DNA from: Metapseudomonas resinovorans DSM 21078
GTDB lineage: Bacteria; Pseudomonadota; Gammaproteobacteria; Pseudomonadales; Pseudomonadaceae
Direction of reading: 5' to 3'
NCBI RefSeq assembly: GCF_000423545.1
Contig: NZ_AUIE01000040.1
Span: 1 to 45,453 of the forward strand
DNA: 45,453 nt
The notes below the pieces were generated by a model. That model ran no database searches. It was not told the origin of the DNA and worked only from the letters and a program-made list of their open reading frames with translations. Below, in pieces: positions 1 to 7,403 of the stretch; positions within the stretch are counted from its first letter, which is position 1, and each line of letters opens with the position of its first letter. A program made the position numbers and the translations under genes.

Positions 1-331
1 CGTCTCTATTCGCTACACCGAGCGGCTGGCAGAGGCCGGCATTGAGCCCTCAGTTGGCAGCAAGGGCGATAGCTACGACAACGCCTTGGCCGAAACCATC
101 AACGGGCTGTACAAGGCCGAGCTGATTTACCGTCAATCATGGAAGAGCCGCGAAGCTGTTGAGATGGCGACTTTGAAATGGGTGCACTGGTACAACCACC
201 AACGCTTGCTGAGCTCAATCGGATATATCCCGCCCGCGGAGGCTGAGGCAAACTTCTACCAGCAACAAGCAGGTCAGGCCATGGCGGCCTGACTTAAACG
301 AAACGGCCTCTACAAAAGCCGGGGCGATTCA
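1..331 (+). mobile_element. 3' end of an IS3-family insertion sequence
   Basis: The window opens inside an IS3-family element. It holds the end of the OrfB transposase and about 40 bases of non-coding tail. The tail ends at position 331, where the reverse complement reads TGAATCGCCCCGGCT. This is the type of terminal inverted repeat (TGA...CCCCGGNTTT) seen in the IS51/IS1404-like branch of IS3. The left end is outside the window, so completeness and any target duplication cannot be judged. The right boundary is inferred from the end motif only. Confidence 0.75.
2..292 (+). CDS. IS3-family transposase OrfB, C-terminal part (partial)
   Basis: Catalyses transposition through an rve/DDE integrase fold. 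Only the last 96 residues are present; the frame is open to the left edge, so an ATG at 86 is internal rather than a start. The fragment contains the typical OrfB segment GSKGDSYDNALAETINGLYK, in which the Glu of AETING is the last acidic residue of the DDE triad. Further on come the WVHWYNHQRL and IGYIPPAEAE motifs common at the IS3 OrfB C-terminus. The gene would normally be made as an OrfAB frameshift product, but OrfA lies outside the window. It ends 39 bases before the inferred IS end. Confidence 0.9.
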   Translation, partial: VSIRYTERLAEAGIEPSVGSKGDSYDNALAETINGLYKAELIYRQSWKSREAVEMATLKWVHWYNHQRLLSSIGYIPPAEAEANFYQQQAGQAMAA

Positions 332-556
332 TTCAGCCTGGCAGACAGCACAGGGGCGATCAACAGATCAACGCCGGCATTGGTTCAGATTGCAACGTCA
401 GTCGCCCACTTTCGCGGGCAGAAATTGCAGCGAGAGTTTTTCAACAGGATGGGTCGAATACGGACGTCAAAATCGATTTATTCAACGCACCGCGCATGAG
501 GGCGGTATCCCGCTGGTTGGGCATACCCATGGGCGTGCGGCGAGAACGCTCGATGC

Positions 557-584
557 GCGCGGGCGTTACAATGGGCGCCCGCGC
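557..584 (+). promoter_or_regulatory. Inverted repeat enclosing a -10-like hexamer
   Basis: Between the IS end (331) and the GNAT start (622) there is no convincing gene. Near its end lies a perfect 9-bp inverted repeat (GCGCGGGCG at 557-565, CGCCCGCGC at 576-584) whose 10-base loop carries TTACAAT, a good -10-like sequence for the downstream gene. No strong -35 is visible. It could be a promoter, a hairpin in the leader, or chance in GC-rich DNA. Confidence 0.25.
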
Positions 585-621
585 CGATCCCCCGATCGGG
601 CACGCCCGGAGCCAGCTTCAG

Positions 622-1311
622 ATGTTCACCCTTGTAAACCTGGACACATCGCCGCCCGAATCTCTGAAGAGTCAGGTTCTACAAATGGTGGTGGACTACT
701 TCAGCGACATCAGCCCGGTGTCGCTGACGCCTAGCAATCCGCTCTATCAGTTGTATCAGTACGTGATTGGCTACGAGGTGCACCTGTATCTGCAGGCCAT
801 GAACAGCGCTCTGGATAGCACCGCGCGGTTGATCCTGGCCCTGGATGATGAAGATCCGTCCCAGGTGCTGGGTTTTGCCCTGTACCTGCCTAGCCAGGAT
901 GATGCCGAGGCCTGCACGCTGGCCTATTTGGCCGTCAAGGCCAGCCACCGCCGACGCGGTATTGCCCGGGCTTTGTTGCAGCAGATGGTCAAGTGTCGGC
1001 CCCACGCCGAGCTGGCCTGCGTGGCGAGCAAGGTGCCGACTTTCGAGTCGATGGGGTTTCAGGTACTGGCAGCGCAGGGGCCGCACGTGCTGCTGAACAC
1101 CCGCGATCACCGCTCGGACGGCATGGTGGCGGTGCAGGATCTGGCCCCGATATTCCAATCCAAGGAAGTGCGGCAGATCCATGCCTACCTGGTGCAGCAA
1201 CACGGCAAGAAGGCCATGAGCGAGGCCGAGAATAAACGCGACCGCTTGCTCGACCAGTTGGCCCATCAGGCTCAGGCATTGGTGAAAGAGCGTTTCCCTA
1301 CGATTCACTGA
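622..1311 (+). CDS. GNAT-family N-acetyltransferase, unknown substrate
   Basis: Predicted cytoplasmic acetyltransferase of 229 residues. The acetyl-CoA-binding motif A is visible around residues 108-125 (LAYLAVKASHRRRGIARALL), with the R-x-x-G-x-A pyrophosphate loop as RRRGIA. The start at 622 was chosen because GGAG lies 10 bases upstream and homology-like sequence begins there. The frame could be extended to 496, but the added residues are Arg-rich and look non-coding. A helical, charged C-terminal tail of about 70 residues follows the GNAT core and is not part of the family fold. The substrate cannot be deduced. It converges on the methyltransferase gene, with a hairpin between them. Confidence 0.8.
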   Translation: MFTLVNLDTSPPESLKSQVLQMVVDYFSDISPVSLTPSNPLYQLYQYVIGYEVHLYLQAMNSALDSTARLILALDDEDPSQVLGFALYLPSQDDAEACTLAYLAVKASHRRRGIARALLQQMVKCRPHAELACVASKVPTFESMGFQVLAAQGPHVLLNTRDHRSDGMVAVQDLAPIFQSKEVRQIHAYLVQQHGKKAMSEAENKRDRLLDQLAHQAQALVKERFPTIH

Positions 1312-1344
1312 CGGCCAGATTGGCCAGCTTGCAGCTGTTCCTGC

Positions 1345-1368
1345 GCCAGCGATCAAGAGATCGCTGGC
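1345..1368. terminator. Hairpin between convergent genes
   Basis: A perfect 10-bp stem (GCCAGCGATC / GATCGCTGGC) with a 4-base loop sits between the stops of the GNAT gene and the convergent methyltransferase gene. The T-run is weak on both sides, so it may be a bidirectional terminator of modest strength. Confidence 0.5.
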
Positions 1369-1374
1369 CGGTTC

Positions 1375-2118
1375 TTAGCGCTTCACGCAGACGAACAATG
1401 CATTCCCGGACGTGCCGCCCCAGGGCGTAATCCGTTCGTAGTCATGCTCGAAGACGTGCACCTCGAAGTGCGGCTGCAGTAGTTGCTCAAGCTCGGTGAA
1501 ACTCAGGGCGACCATGGCATGTTCGTCCTGCCAGGTCTGGGTCACACCCGCCGTGGTCTTCTCGATGCTGAGGCGCAGTGCCTGCTGCTCGCCCTCGCCG
1601 CTGTAGTACCAGCCGGAACCGAAGGTGAAGTGGCTGCCCTCGTGCTCCACGGTGTGGCGCACAAATGAGCGGTTGTCTATCTGCCGCTTGTCCACCGTGT
1701 TGAAGCAGAACACGCCGTTCTCCTCAAGCGCGCCGTGCACGCAGGCCAGGCACGCCCGCAACTGCTCCAGCCCGGCGTTGTAGTGGATCGAGTAGAGGAA
1801 GCAGGTGATCAGATCCAGCGGCTCGTCTACTCGGAAGCTCGCCATGTCCTGCCGACTGAACTGTGCCTCGGGGCAGCGCAGCTGGGCGATATCCAGCATT
1901 GGCTGATTGATGTCCAGGCCGGCACTGCGGTAGCCGAAGTCGAGGAAATGGCGCACGTGCGGCCCGGTGCCACAGGCGAGATCCAGGTGCCGGCTCCCTT
2001 GGTTGCCGAATATCTGGTGCAGCCGGCGCACGCTGTGGCTCTGCGCCCGGTAGTCGATGTCGGCGCACATCAGGTCGTAATAGGTGGACAGGTCGGTGTA
2101 CAGCGCGTTGGAGGACAT
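1375..2118 (-). CDS. Class I SAM-dependent methyltransferase
   Basis: Predicted 247-residue methyltransferase with a Rossmann-like fold. Motif I is HLDLACGTGPHVRHFLDFGY (Gly-rich SAM loop), followed by the acidic motif II in SAGLDINQPMLDIA and a motif IV-like segment DLITCFLYSIHY. The N-terminus YTDLSTYYDLMCADIDY is typical of small-molecule methyltransferases of the Methyltransf_11/25 type. The start at 2118 gives this usual N-terminus; an extension to 2157 would add an Arg-rich stretch without homology-like features. No acceptor substrate can be inferred. The upstream region is shared with the hip operator cluster of the divergent downstream genes. Confidence 0.85.
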   Translation of the reverse strand: MSSNALYTDLSTYYDLMCADIDYRAQSHSVRRLHQIFGNQGSRHLDLACGTGPHVRHFLDFGYRSAGLDINQPMLDIAQLRCPEAQFSRQDMASFRVDEPLDLITCFLYSIHYNAGLEQLRACLACVHGALEENGVFCFNTVDKRQIDNRSFVRHTVEHEGSHFTFGSGWYYSGEGEQQALRLSIEKTTAGVTQTWQDEHAMVALSFTELEQLLQPHFEVHVFEHDYERITPWGGTSGNALFVCVKR

Positions 2119-2280
2119 AAGCAGCCAGAGGGTTCGACGGAGGTTTCGGCTCAGCATGGTACCTCAGCCCCGAGCGCTTCCCGCCGAAAACAGACTTCCC
2201 GCACCAGCCGCTGCGAGCAGCTGCCTTGCGAGGCCCTTTTCGGTGCCACGCCCGCCAACCTCATCACGCTGCAGGCTGGC

Positions 2281-2390
2281 TTATTCGGTATTTTAATGCC
2301 GATTTATCGTGCTGATTCTGTGTAAACCGGAACTATATTGCTGGAAGCTGAGAAGCGAACTACGTTATTCGGCATCATAGTTCCGATTAG
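2281..2390 (+). promoter_or_regulatory. Three related operator-like sites ahead of the hip genes
   Basis: Three imperfect copies of one motif lie in the 120 bases before the hipA remnant: 2281-2306, 2321-2342 (opposite orientation) and 2365-2390. The direct copies begin TTATTCGG and end CCGATT. The inverted copy, read on the minus strand, gives ATAGTTCCGGTTT, matching ATAGTTCCGATTA in the third site. Arms CGGAACTAT (2328-2336) and ATAGTTCCG (2377-2385) form a perfect 9-bp inverted repeat 40 bases apart. HipB proteins autoregulate by binding several operators, so these are likely sites for the downstream HipB-like protein. Confidence 0.5.
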
Positions 2391-2402
2391 CTTGCGCACC
2401 CC

Positions 2403-2912
2403 ATGCCAGGACATCTCACGATCCAGACCTACGTTGAAGGCCATTGGCGCGATGCCATGGTGCTTTCAGTCTCCGACCCTGTGAAGGCTCAAGAGCCGCC
2501 GTGCAAGGTGTCCTACGAGCAGCCCTACTTGCTCGACTTCATCGAGCAGATGGAGACGCTATTCGAGCCGGCCATCAGCGTGAACCTTCCGCTGAACTGG
2601 AACCAGGTCGATAGCAGGGGGCATCCCGCATTTGTCTACGACCTCGCCCCGATGGTGCTCGACCCGGAAGGGGTCACGCGAGTGACCAAGTGGGTGCCCG
2701 AGCATTTGGGGAACCCGGATTGGAGAGCGATCTGCGGGTACTTCGGGGACTGGATCAGCCCGGACATTCTCTTCGAGCGGCTGCGCGGAGCCGCTGAGCT
2801 GTTTCGGGCTTTGCCGGATCTGCTGGTCGAACTTCCTGCGGAAATCAGAAGCGCGCCGTCCATCCCGCTGAACAATCTGGATAAGCGCCTGGCTGAATGG
2901 GGTCTTCGATGA
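2403..2912 (+). CDS. HipA-like protein lacking the kinase core (internally deleted)
   Basis: Encodes 169 residues. Residues 1-80 (LTIQTYVEGHWRDAMVLSV, YEQPYLLDFIEQME, LPLNW, PAFVYD) look like the N-terminal subdomain of HipA-family Ser/Thr kinases. From about residue 78 the sequence YDLAPMVLDPEGVTR resembles the part of HipA that follows the catalytic loop. Intact members are well over 400 residues; the ATP-binding loop and the HxxDxxxxN-type catalytic loop are absent. I infer an in-frame internal deletion joining PAF to YDLAPM. There is no clear Shine-Dalgarno. The stop overlaps the next start (ATGA), so the pair is translationally coupled. It may be inactive, or keep only a regulatory role as HipS does in HipBST systems. 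Confidence 0.6.
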   Translation: MPGHLTIQTYVEGHWRDAMVLSVSDPVKAQEPPCKVSYEQPYLLDFIEQMETLFEPAISVNLPLNWNQVDSRGHPAFVYDLAPMVLDPEGVTRVTKWVPEHLGNPDWRAICGYFGDWISPDILFERLRGAAELFRALPDLLVELPAEIRSAPSIPLNNLDKRLAEWGLR

Positions 2913-3343
2913 AAACGATCACCAACGAAGAGCGCAAGCGGCTCATTGACGACATCATGATGCGGCACGCGATGGGGGAGGAAACCCTAGGAACGGCTAT
3001 TCGCCGACTGCGGCTTGAGGTGACCGGTCTCGATCAGGACACCTTCGCTACCATGTGCGCCCTGTCGACCAAGGCCCTGTACCAGATCGAGAAGGACAAG
3101 GCTAATCCGACCATCAATACCATCGACGGCATCCTGCGGAAGTTCGGGCTGCGCCTGGGGCTGTGCTTGGCGGCCAGGACCACTTACGCGCCGCCGCTTG
3201 GGCAGCCGCAACCTGTTTCCAGAACGCCGGCTCGCGGCGCCAAGCCTCAACGCAAGCAAACGGGTCCGCTCAGCGGAACTGCAACTCTCCGCGCTGCTGC
3301 AAAGGGCAAGGTCGAAGAGGGCGACAAAGGCCCGAGCGAATGA
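2909..3343 (+). CDS. HipB-like XRE-family transcriptional regulator
   Basis: A 144-residue protein with a helix-turn-helix at about residues 30-90 (LGTAIRRLRLEVTGLDQDTF, CALSTKALYQIEKDKANPTI). The pattern matches HipB-type antitoxin/regulators that accompany HipA toxins. About 50 C-terminal residues are basic, Pro/Ala-rich and probably disordered. Start 2909 overlaps the upstream stop by 4 bases (ATGA), so expression depends on translation of the hipA remnant. The toxin-first order is the reverse of the E. coli hipBA operon. Probably represses its own promoter through the sites at 2281-2390. The 130 bases between it and the next gene hold nothing recognisable. Confidence 0.7.
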   Translation: MKTITNEERKRLIDDIMMRHAMGEETLGTAIRRLRLEVTGLDQDTFATMCALSTKALYQIEKDKANPTINTIDGILRKFGLRLGLCLAARTTYAPPLGQPQPVSRTPARGAKPQRKQTGPLSGTATLRAAAKGKVEEGDKGPSE

Positions 3344-3473
3344 GTGATGGCCTGTCCCGAAGCTGATCGTTAAGCGCTACTGCTCGCACATCGCCGCTCG
3401 AACTTCATCGGACTGATGAAGCACCTCGCGCGGCAACGCCCAAACCCCAAGCCCACCTCGCGTTGGCCGGCGA

Positions 3474-4067
3474 TCACTCGCTCCCGTAGTTCATCACCGA
3501 CAGCAAGCGAATCGGCACCTGCAGCAGCTTCTCCGGGCCGTGGGGTACGTCGCCGTCGAAGGTCAGGCTGTCGCCGGCCTGCATGTGGTACAGCTGGTTG
3601 CCGTGGCGGTACACCAGTTCGCCTTCCAGCAGGTGGAGGAACTCGGTGCCGGGGTGGGCGAAGGTGGGGAACTCCTCGCTCGCGTCATCCATGCTCACCA
3701 TGTAGGCCTCGAAGTTTTTCTTCGGGCCACGGGTGTGGTTGAGCAGGTGGTAGGTGTGGCCTTTCTCGGTGCCGCGGCGGACCACTTCCATGCCTTCGCC
3801 GGACTTCACCAGGATGGCGTTGCCGTCCGGCTGGTCGTACTGGCTGAACAGCTTGGACATGGGCATGCCCAGCACGTCGCAGAGGCGGCTCAGGGTATCC
3901 AGGCTGGTGGAGACCTGGGCGTTCTCGATCTTGCTCAACATGCCCTGACTGATTCCGGCGATACGGGCCACGTCCGCCAGCTTCAGTTCCTGCGCCTGGC
4001 GCTGGCGCTTGATCTGCATGCCCAGGTATTGCTCCAGGCGGAGGCGCGGTGGGGTTTCGGTGGTCAT
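3474..4067 (-). CDS. XRE-cupin transcriptional regulator (PuuR-like)
   Basis: A 197-residue regulator with an N-terminal XRE helix-turn-helix (residues about 15-72: LGMQIKRQRQAQELKLADVA, GISQGMLSKIENAQVSTSLD) and a C-terminal cupin of the RmlC type (AHPGTEFLHLLEGELVYRHG, GDSLTFDGDVPHGPEKL). This architecture is common in regulators of amine, polyamine and glutamine-synthetase-like genes, where the cupin senses a metabolite. It is divergent from gmaS-mgsABC with about 230 bases between, making it the obvious local regulator of that operon. Start 4067 was preferred to an in-frame GTG at 4085, because AGGA lies at a suitable distance and family members begin here. Confidence 0.85.
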   Translation of the reverse strand: MTTETPPRLRLEQYLGMQIKRQRQAQELKLADVARIAGISQGMLSKIENAQVSTSLDTLSRLCDVLGMPMSKLFSQYDQPDGNAILVKSGEGMEVVRRGTEKGHTYHLLNHTRGPKKNFEAYMVSMDDASEEFPTFAHPGTEFLHLLEGELVYRHGNQLYHMQAGDSLTFDGDVPHGPEKLLQVPIRLLSVMNYGSE

Positions 4068-4111
4068 GGGCGGTGAGTCCTGCACGGTTTCAGTTCAAGA
4101 AATTATATTTC

Positions 4112-4126
4112 GCACTGAGAAAGTGC
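4112..4126 (+). promoter_or_regulatory. NtrC-like palindrome upstream of gmaS
   Basis: GCAC-TGAGAAA-GTGC fits the NtrC consensus (GCAC, 7 bases, GTGC) exactly and lies in the larger palindrome TTCGCACTGAGAAAGTGCGA. It is about 150 bases upstream of the expected start of the sigma-54 promoter at 4245, a normal enhancer distance. A near copy is found ahead of amtB (8960). It could alternatively be the operator of the divergent XRE-cupin regulator. Confidence 0.6.
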
Positions 4127-4244
4127 GAGATCGGGTGTCCTGCCCCGGTTCAAGGCTCTGGACTTTCCCACAGTGAAAAGGATTTTCCCATATAAACAGT
4201 AGCTCGGCGCAAAACCGAGTTCTTCCTCTGCGCGCCTTTCAGAT

Positions 4245-4260
4245 TGGCAAGCTGCTTGCA
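4245..4260 (+). promoter_or_regulatory. Sigma-54 promoter of the gmaS-mgsABC operon
   Basis: TGGCAAGCTGCTTGCA matches the RpoN consensus TGGCACG-N4-TTGCW at all but one defined base, with GG and GC correctly 10 bases apart. Transcription should begin near 4270. Together with the NtrC-like site this points to nitrogen-limitation control. Confidence 0.8.
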
Positions 4261-4269
4261 TTCCTGATG

Positions 4270-4284
4270 GGAAACTAAGTTTCC
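4270..4284 (+). promoter_or_regulatory. Inverted repeat at the gmaS transcription start
   Basis: GGAAAC-TAA-GTTTCC is a perfect 6-bp inverted repeat beginning where transcription should start, 12 bases after the GC of the -12 element. An almost identical sequence sits at the same place in the amtB promoter (9100-9114). Position and sharing suggest a repressor site or a 5'-end mRNA hairpin common to both operons. Confidence 0.5.
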
Positions 4285-4297
4285 TGTGTGGAATTCA

Positions 4298-4417
4298 ATG
4301 AAAAAGCCCGACCGCTACCTGCTCATTCAGACGATCCGGACCCCGGTGGCAGTCGTGCGCCGCCCCGTCTTCGATCGCCTGCCATCCAACGACCGCCTTG
4401 CCCTTTTCCAGGAGTGA
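4298..4417 (+). CDS. 39-aa leader ORF ahead of gmaS
   Basis: An ATG-initiated frame of 40 codons (begins MKKPDRYLLIQTIR, ends NDRLALFQE) lies wholly in the gmaS leader, about 28 bases after the predicted transcription start. Its last codons CAG GAG TGA form the Shine-Dalgarno sequence of gmaS, whose ATG follows 6 bases after the stop. This suggests translational coupling or a regulatory leader peptide. It is Arg- and Leu-rich, with no signal peptide and no known domain. Its own Shine-Dalgarno is weak (GGAA 6 bases upstream). Whether it is translated is unknown; a chance ORF of this length in GC-rich DNA is possible. Confidence 0.45.
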   Translation: MKKPDRYLLIQTIRTPVAVVRRPVFDRLPSNDRLALFQE

Positions 4418-4423
4418 AGACCC

Positions 4424-5758
4424 ATGTTGCCAACTGAAACGCAGCGCATCATCGATCAGCACGGCATCAAGTACGTGCTGGCCCAGTTCGTCGATATCCA
4501 CGGCGCCGCGAAGACCAAGTCCGTGCCGATTTCCGGCCTCAAGGCGGTGGCCGAGGACGGTGCCGGGTTCGCCGGTTTCGCCATCAGCGGCATGGGCATG
4601 GAACCGCATGGTCCGGACTTCATGGCCCGTGGCGACCTCTCCACCCTGATCCCGGTGCCCTGGCAGCCGGGCTACGGCCGGGTGGTGTGCATCGGCCACG
4701 TGGAAGGCAAGCCCTGGGCGTACGACACCCGCTACGTGCTGCAACAACAGGTCCAGCGTCTCTCGGACAAGGGCTGGACCCTGAACACCGGCCTGGAGCC
4801 GGAATTCAGCCTGTTCCGCCGTGGCGCCGACGGCAAGCTGCAACTGGTGGACGCCACCGACAACCTGGACAAGCCCTGCTACGACTACAAAGGCCTGTCG
4901 CGCTCCCGCGAATTCCTCGAGCGACTGACCGAAGCCCTGCAACCGGTGGGCTTCGACATCTACCAGATCGACCACGAAGACGCGAACGGCCAGTTCGAGA
5001 TCAACTACACCTACAGCGACGCCATGGAATCGGCGGACCGCTTCACCTTCTTCCGCATGGCCGCCGGCGAGATCGCCAACGACATGGGCATGATCTGCTC
5101 CTTCATGCCCAAGCCCGACCCGAAGCGCGCCGGCAACGGCATGCACTTCCACCTGTCCATTGCCAGCGCCAGCAACAAGAACCTCTTCCACGACCCGAAC
5201 GACCCTAGCGGCATGGGCCTGTCGAAAATGGCCTACCACTTCGCCGCCGGCCTGCTGGCCCACGGCCCGGCCCTGTGCGCCTTCGCCGCGCCCACGGTCA
5301 ACTCCTACAAGCGCCTGGTGGTGGGGCGCTCGCTCTCCGGTGCGACCTGGGCGCCGGCCTTCATCGCCTTCGGTGCCAACAACCGCTCGGCCATGGTGCG
5401 CGTGCCCTACGGCCGCCTGGAATTCCGCCTGCCGGATGCCGGCTGCAACCCCTACCTGGTCACCGCCGCGATCATCGCCGCTGGCCTGGACGGCATCGAC
5501 CGTCAGCTGGAGCCGGACACGATCTGCAACGAGAACCTCTACAACCTGAGCCTCGAAGAGATCGCCGCGCGCGGCATCAAGACCCTGCCGCAGTCGCTCA
5601 AGGAAGCCACCGACGCCCTGGAAGCCGACCCGCTGTTCCGCGAGGTGCTCGGCCCCGAAATCGTCGACGAATTCATCAAGCAGAAGCGCATGGAGTGGGT
5701 GGAGTACAGCCGCCATGTCTCCGACTGGGAGATCCAGCGCTACACCGAATTTTTCTGA
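4424..5758 (+). CDS. gmaS: Gamma-glutamylmethylamide synthetase / type III glutamine synthetase
   Basis: ATP-dependent ligase of 444 residues in the glutamine synthetase superfamily, GlnT/type III branch. GmaS members of this branch join methylamine to glutamate to give gamma-glutamylmethylamide, the first step of the N-methylglutamate pathway; GlnT members use ammonia. Metal- and glutamate-binding motifs are visible: GLEPEFSLF (first acidic metal ligands), [36 protein letters not shown] and [15 protein letters not shown]. Shine-Dalgarno AGGAG lies 9 bases before the ATG. It heads an operon with three split glutamate-synthase-like subunits, and TMA/DMA demethylation genes lie nearby, which favours methylamine as substrate. 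The class is certain; the acceptor is inferred from context. Confidence 0.85.
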   Translation: MLPTETQRIIDQHGIKYVLAQFVDIHGAAKTKSVPISGLKAVAEDGAGFAGFAISGMGMEPHGPDFMARGDLSTLIPVPWQPGYGRVVCIGHVEGKPWAYDTRYVLQQQVQRLSDKGWTLNTGLEPEFSLFRRGADGKLQLVDATDNLDKPCYDYKGLSRSREFLERLTEALQPVGFDIYQIDHEDANGQFEINYTYSDAMESADRFTFFRMAAGEIANDMGMICSFMPKPDPKRAGNGMHFHLSIASASNKNLFHDPNDPSGMGLSKMAYHFAAGLLAHGPALCAFAAPTVNSYKRLVVGRSLSGATWAPAFIAFGANNRSAMVRVPYGRLEFRLPDAGCNPYLVTAAIIAAGLDGIDRQLEPDTICNENLYNLSLEEIAARGIKTLPQSLKEATDALEADPLFREVLGPEIVDEFIKQKRMEWVEYSRHVSDWEIQRYTEFF

Positions 5759-5797
5759 CAGCCCGTCGCCCATTTACCTGCCCCGAGGAGACACGCC

Positions 5798-6697
5798 ATG
5801 TGCGGAATCGTAGGTCTTTACCTGAAGAAGCCCGAGCTGGAAGGCCAGCTCGGCAAACTGTTCGAACCCATGCTCGAAGCCATGACCGACCGCGGTCCGG
5901 ACAGCGCCGGCTTCGCCATCTACGGTGATGAAGTGGCCGACGGCTGGGTCAAGCTGACCCTGCAGGCCATCGAGGCCGACTACGGCTGGAAGCACCTGAT
6001 GGGATCGCTGGAAGGCCGCCTGGGCTGCTCGCTGGACTGGTTCCAGAACGCCAGCGCCGCGGTGCTCAAGGTCAACTGCGATGAAGAGCGCGTACGCGCC
6101 GCCCTCGCTGACCTCGCCCCCGACGTGCGCATCATGAGCGCCGGCCAGAGCATCGAGATCCTCAAGGGCATGGGCCTGCCGAAGGAAATTTCCGAGCGCT
6201 TCGGCCTCGCGAACATGAAGGGCAGCCACATCATCGGCCACACCCGCATGGCCACCGAAAGTGCGGTGACCATGGAAGGCAGCCACCCGTTCTCCACCGG
6301 CGCCGACCTTTGCCTGGTGCACAACGGCTCGCTGTCCAACCACTTCCGCCTGCGCCAGGAACTCAAGCGCCAGGGCATCACCTTCGAAACCGAGAACGAC
6401 ACCGAAGTGGCCGCCGGCTACCTGACCTGGTGCCTGCAGCAGGGCGACAGCCTGAAGGAAGCGCTGGACAAGTCCCTGGAAGACCTCGACGGCTTCTTCA
6501 CCTTCGCCATCGGCACCCGCAATGGCTTCGCGGTGATCCGCGACCCGATCGCCTGCAAGCCGGCCATCCTCGCCGAGACCGACGACTACGTGGCCATGGC
6601 CTCGGAGTACCAGGCGCTGGCCAGTCTGCCCGGCATCGACAAAGCCAAAGTGTGGGAGCCGGAGCCGGCCACCATGTACATCTGGGAACGCGCCTGA
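5798..6697 (+). CDS. mgsA: N-methylglutamate synthase subunit A (class II glutamine amidotransferase)
   Basis: A 299-residue stand-alone Ntn-type amidotransferase domain related to the N-terminal part of GltB. It begins MCGIVGLYLKKPELEG, so Cys2 becomes the N-terminal nucleophile after Met removal. Further conserved elements are TDRGPDSAGFAIYG, IGHTRMATESAV, HPFSTGADLCLVHNGSLSNH and NDTEVAAGYL. In MgsABC it would release methylamine (or ammonia) from the amide and channel it to the FMN subunit. The homologous rhizobial gene is called glxB. It follows gmaS by 39 bases with GAGGAG before the ATG, and precedes mgsB by 11 bases. Substrate assignment rests on context. Confidence 0.82.
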   Translation: MCGIVGLYLKKPELEGQLGKLFEPMLEAMTDRGPDSAGFAIYGDEVADGWVKLTLQAIEADYGWKHLMGSLEGRLGCSLDWFQNASAAVLKVNCDEERVRAALADLAPDVRIMSAGQSIEILKGMGLPKEISERFGLANMKGSHIIGHTRMATESAVTMEGSHPFSTGADLCLVHNGSLSNHFRLRQELKRQGITFETENDTEVAAGYLTWCLQQGDSLKEALDKSLEDLDGFFTFAIGTRNGFAVIRDPIACKPAILAETDDYVAMASEYQALASLPGIDKAKVWEPEPATMYIWERA

Positions 6698-6708
6698 GGA
6701 GCACGCAC

Positions 6709-7383
6709 ATGAAAACGATCGATCTTTCCAGCGCCTCCGTGCGTGAACTGAACCAGTCCCTGCATGGCGAAATGCAGGACCGCGAGTGGGTCGTCACCCA
6801 CCCGGACGGCAAGCACAACCTGGCCGTGGGCGTGAACCAGGCCGTGAGCATCGATATCCAGGGCCACGCCGGCTACTACTGCGCGGGCATGAACCAGAAG
6901 GCCAGCGTCACCGTGCACGGCAACGTCGGCGTTGGCGTGGCGGAGAACATGATGTCCGGCTCGGTGCGGGTGAAGGGCAGTGCCTCCCAGGCCGCCGGCG
7001 CCACCGCCCACGGCGGGCTGCTGGTGATCGAGGGCGATGCCGGCGCGCGCTGCGGCATCTCCATGAAGGGCGTCGACATCGTGGTCGGCGGCAGCATCGG
7101 CCACATGAGCTGCTTCATGGCCCAGGCCGGGCGCCTGGTGGTCTGTGGCGATGCCGGCGATGCGCTGGGCGATTCGCTCTACGAAACCCGCATCTACGTG
7201 AAGGGCACGGTCAAGTCGCTGGGTTCGGACTGCATCGAGAAAGAGATGCGCGCCGAGCACCTGGAAGAACTGCAGGAACTGCTCAACCGCGCGGGCTTCA
7301 ACGAAGACCCGGCCAGCTTCAAGCGCTACGGCTCGGCTCGCCAGCTGTACAACTTCAAAGTCGATAACGCATCCGCGTACTGA
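6709..7383 (+). CDS. mgsB: N-methylglutamate synthase subunit B (GltB C-terminal-like)
   Basis: A 224-residue protein made only of the GXGXG beta-helix domain that ends ordinary GltB. Repeating Gly-rich turns are seen throughout (VHGNVGVGVAENMMSGSVRV, GAGATAHGGLL-like turns, GDAGARCGISMKGVDIVVGG, GSIGHMSCFMAQAGRLVVCG). The domain is structural and lines the ammonia/methylamine channel between the amidotransferase and FMN subunits. GAGGAG precedes the ATG at 6709, 11 bases after mgsA. Rhizobial homologues are called glxC. The separation of the GltB domains into three genes is characteristic of MgsABC/GlxBCD rather than of assimilatory glutamate synthase. Confidence 0.82.
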   Translation: MKTIDLSSASVRELNQSLHGEMQDREWVVTHPDGKHNLAVGVNQAVSIDIQGHAGYYCAGMNQKASVTVHGNVGVGVAENMMSGSVRVKGSASQAAGATAHGGLLVIEGDAGARCGISMKGVDIVVGGSIGHMSCFMAQAGRLVVCGDAGDALGDSLYETRIYVKGTVKSLGSDCIEKEMRAEHLEELQELLNRAGFNEDPASFKRYGSARQLYNFKVDNASAY

Positions 7384-7403
7384 TCCGCAGCGAGGACAAT
7401 TCC

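Noticed and set aside
390-734. Plus-strand frame of 114 codons before the GNAT gene
   Set aside because: It is Arg/Pro-rich, overlaps the GNAT start in another frame and has no Shine-Dalgarno.
4295-5773. Long open frame on the minus strand across gmaS (492 codons)
   Set aside because: It is antisense to a clear glutamine-synthetase-family gene, is rich in Val/Gly/His/Ala without domain-like segments, and arises from GC-rich codon bias. The same holds for long antisense frames across 7623-8840, 15321-16892 and 33351-34940.
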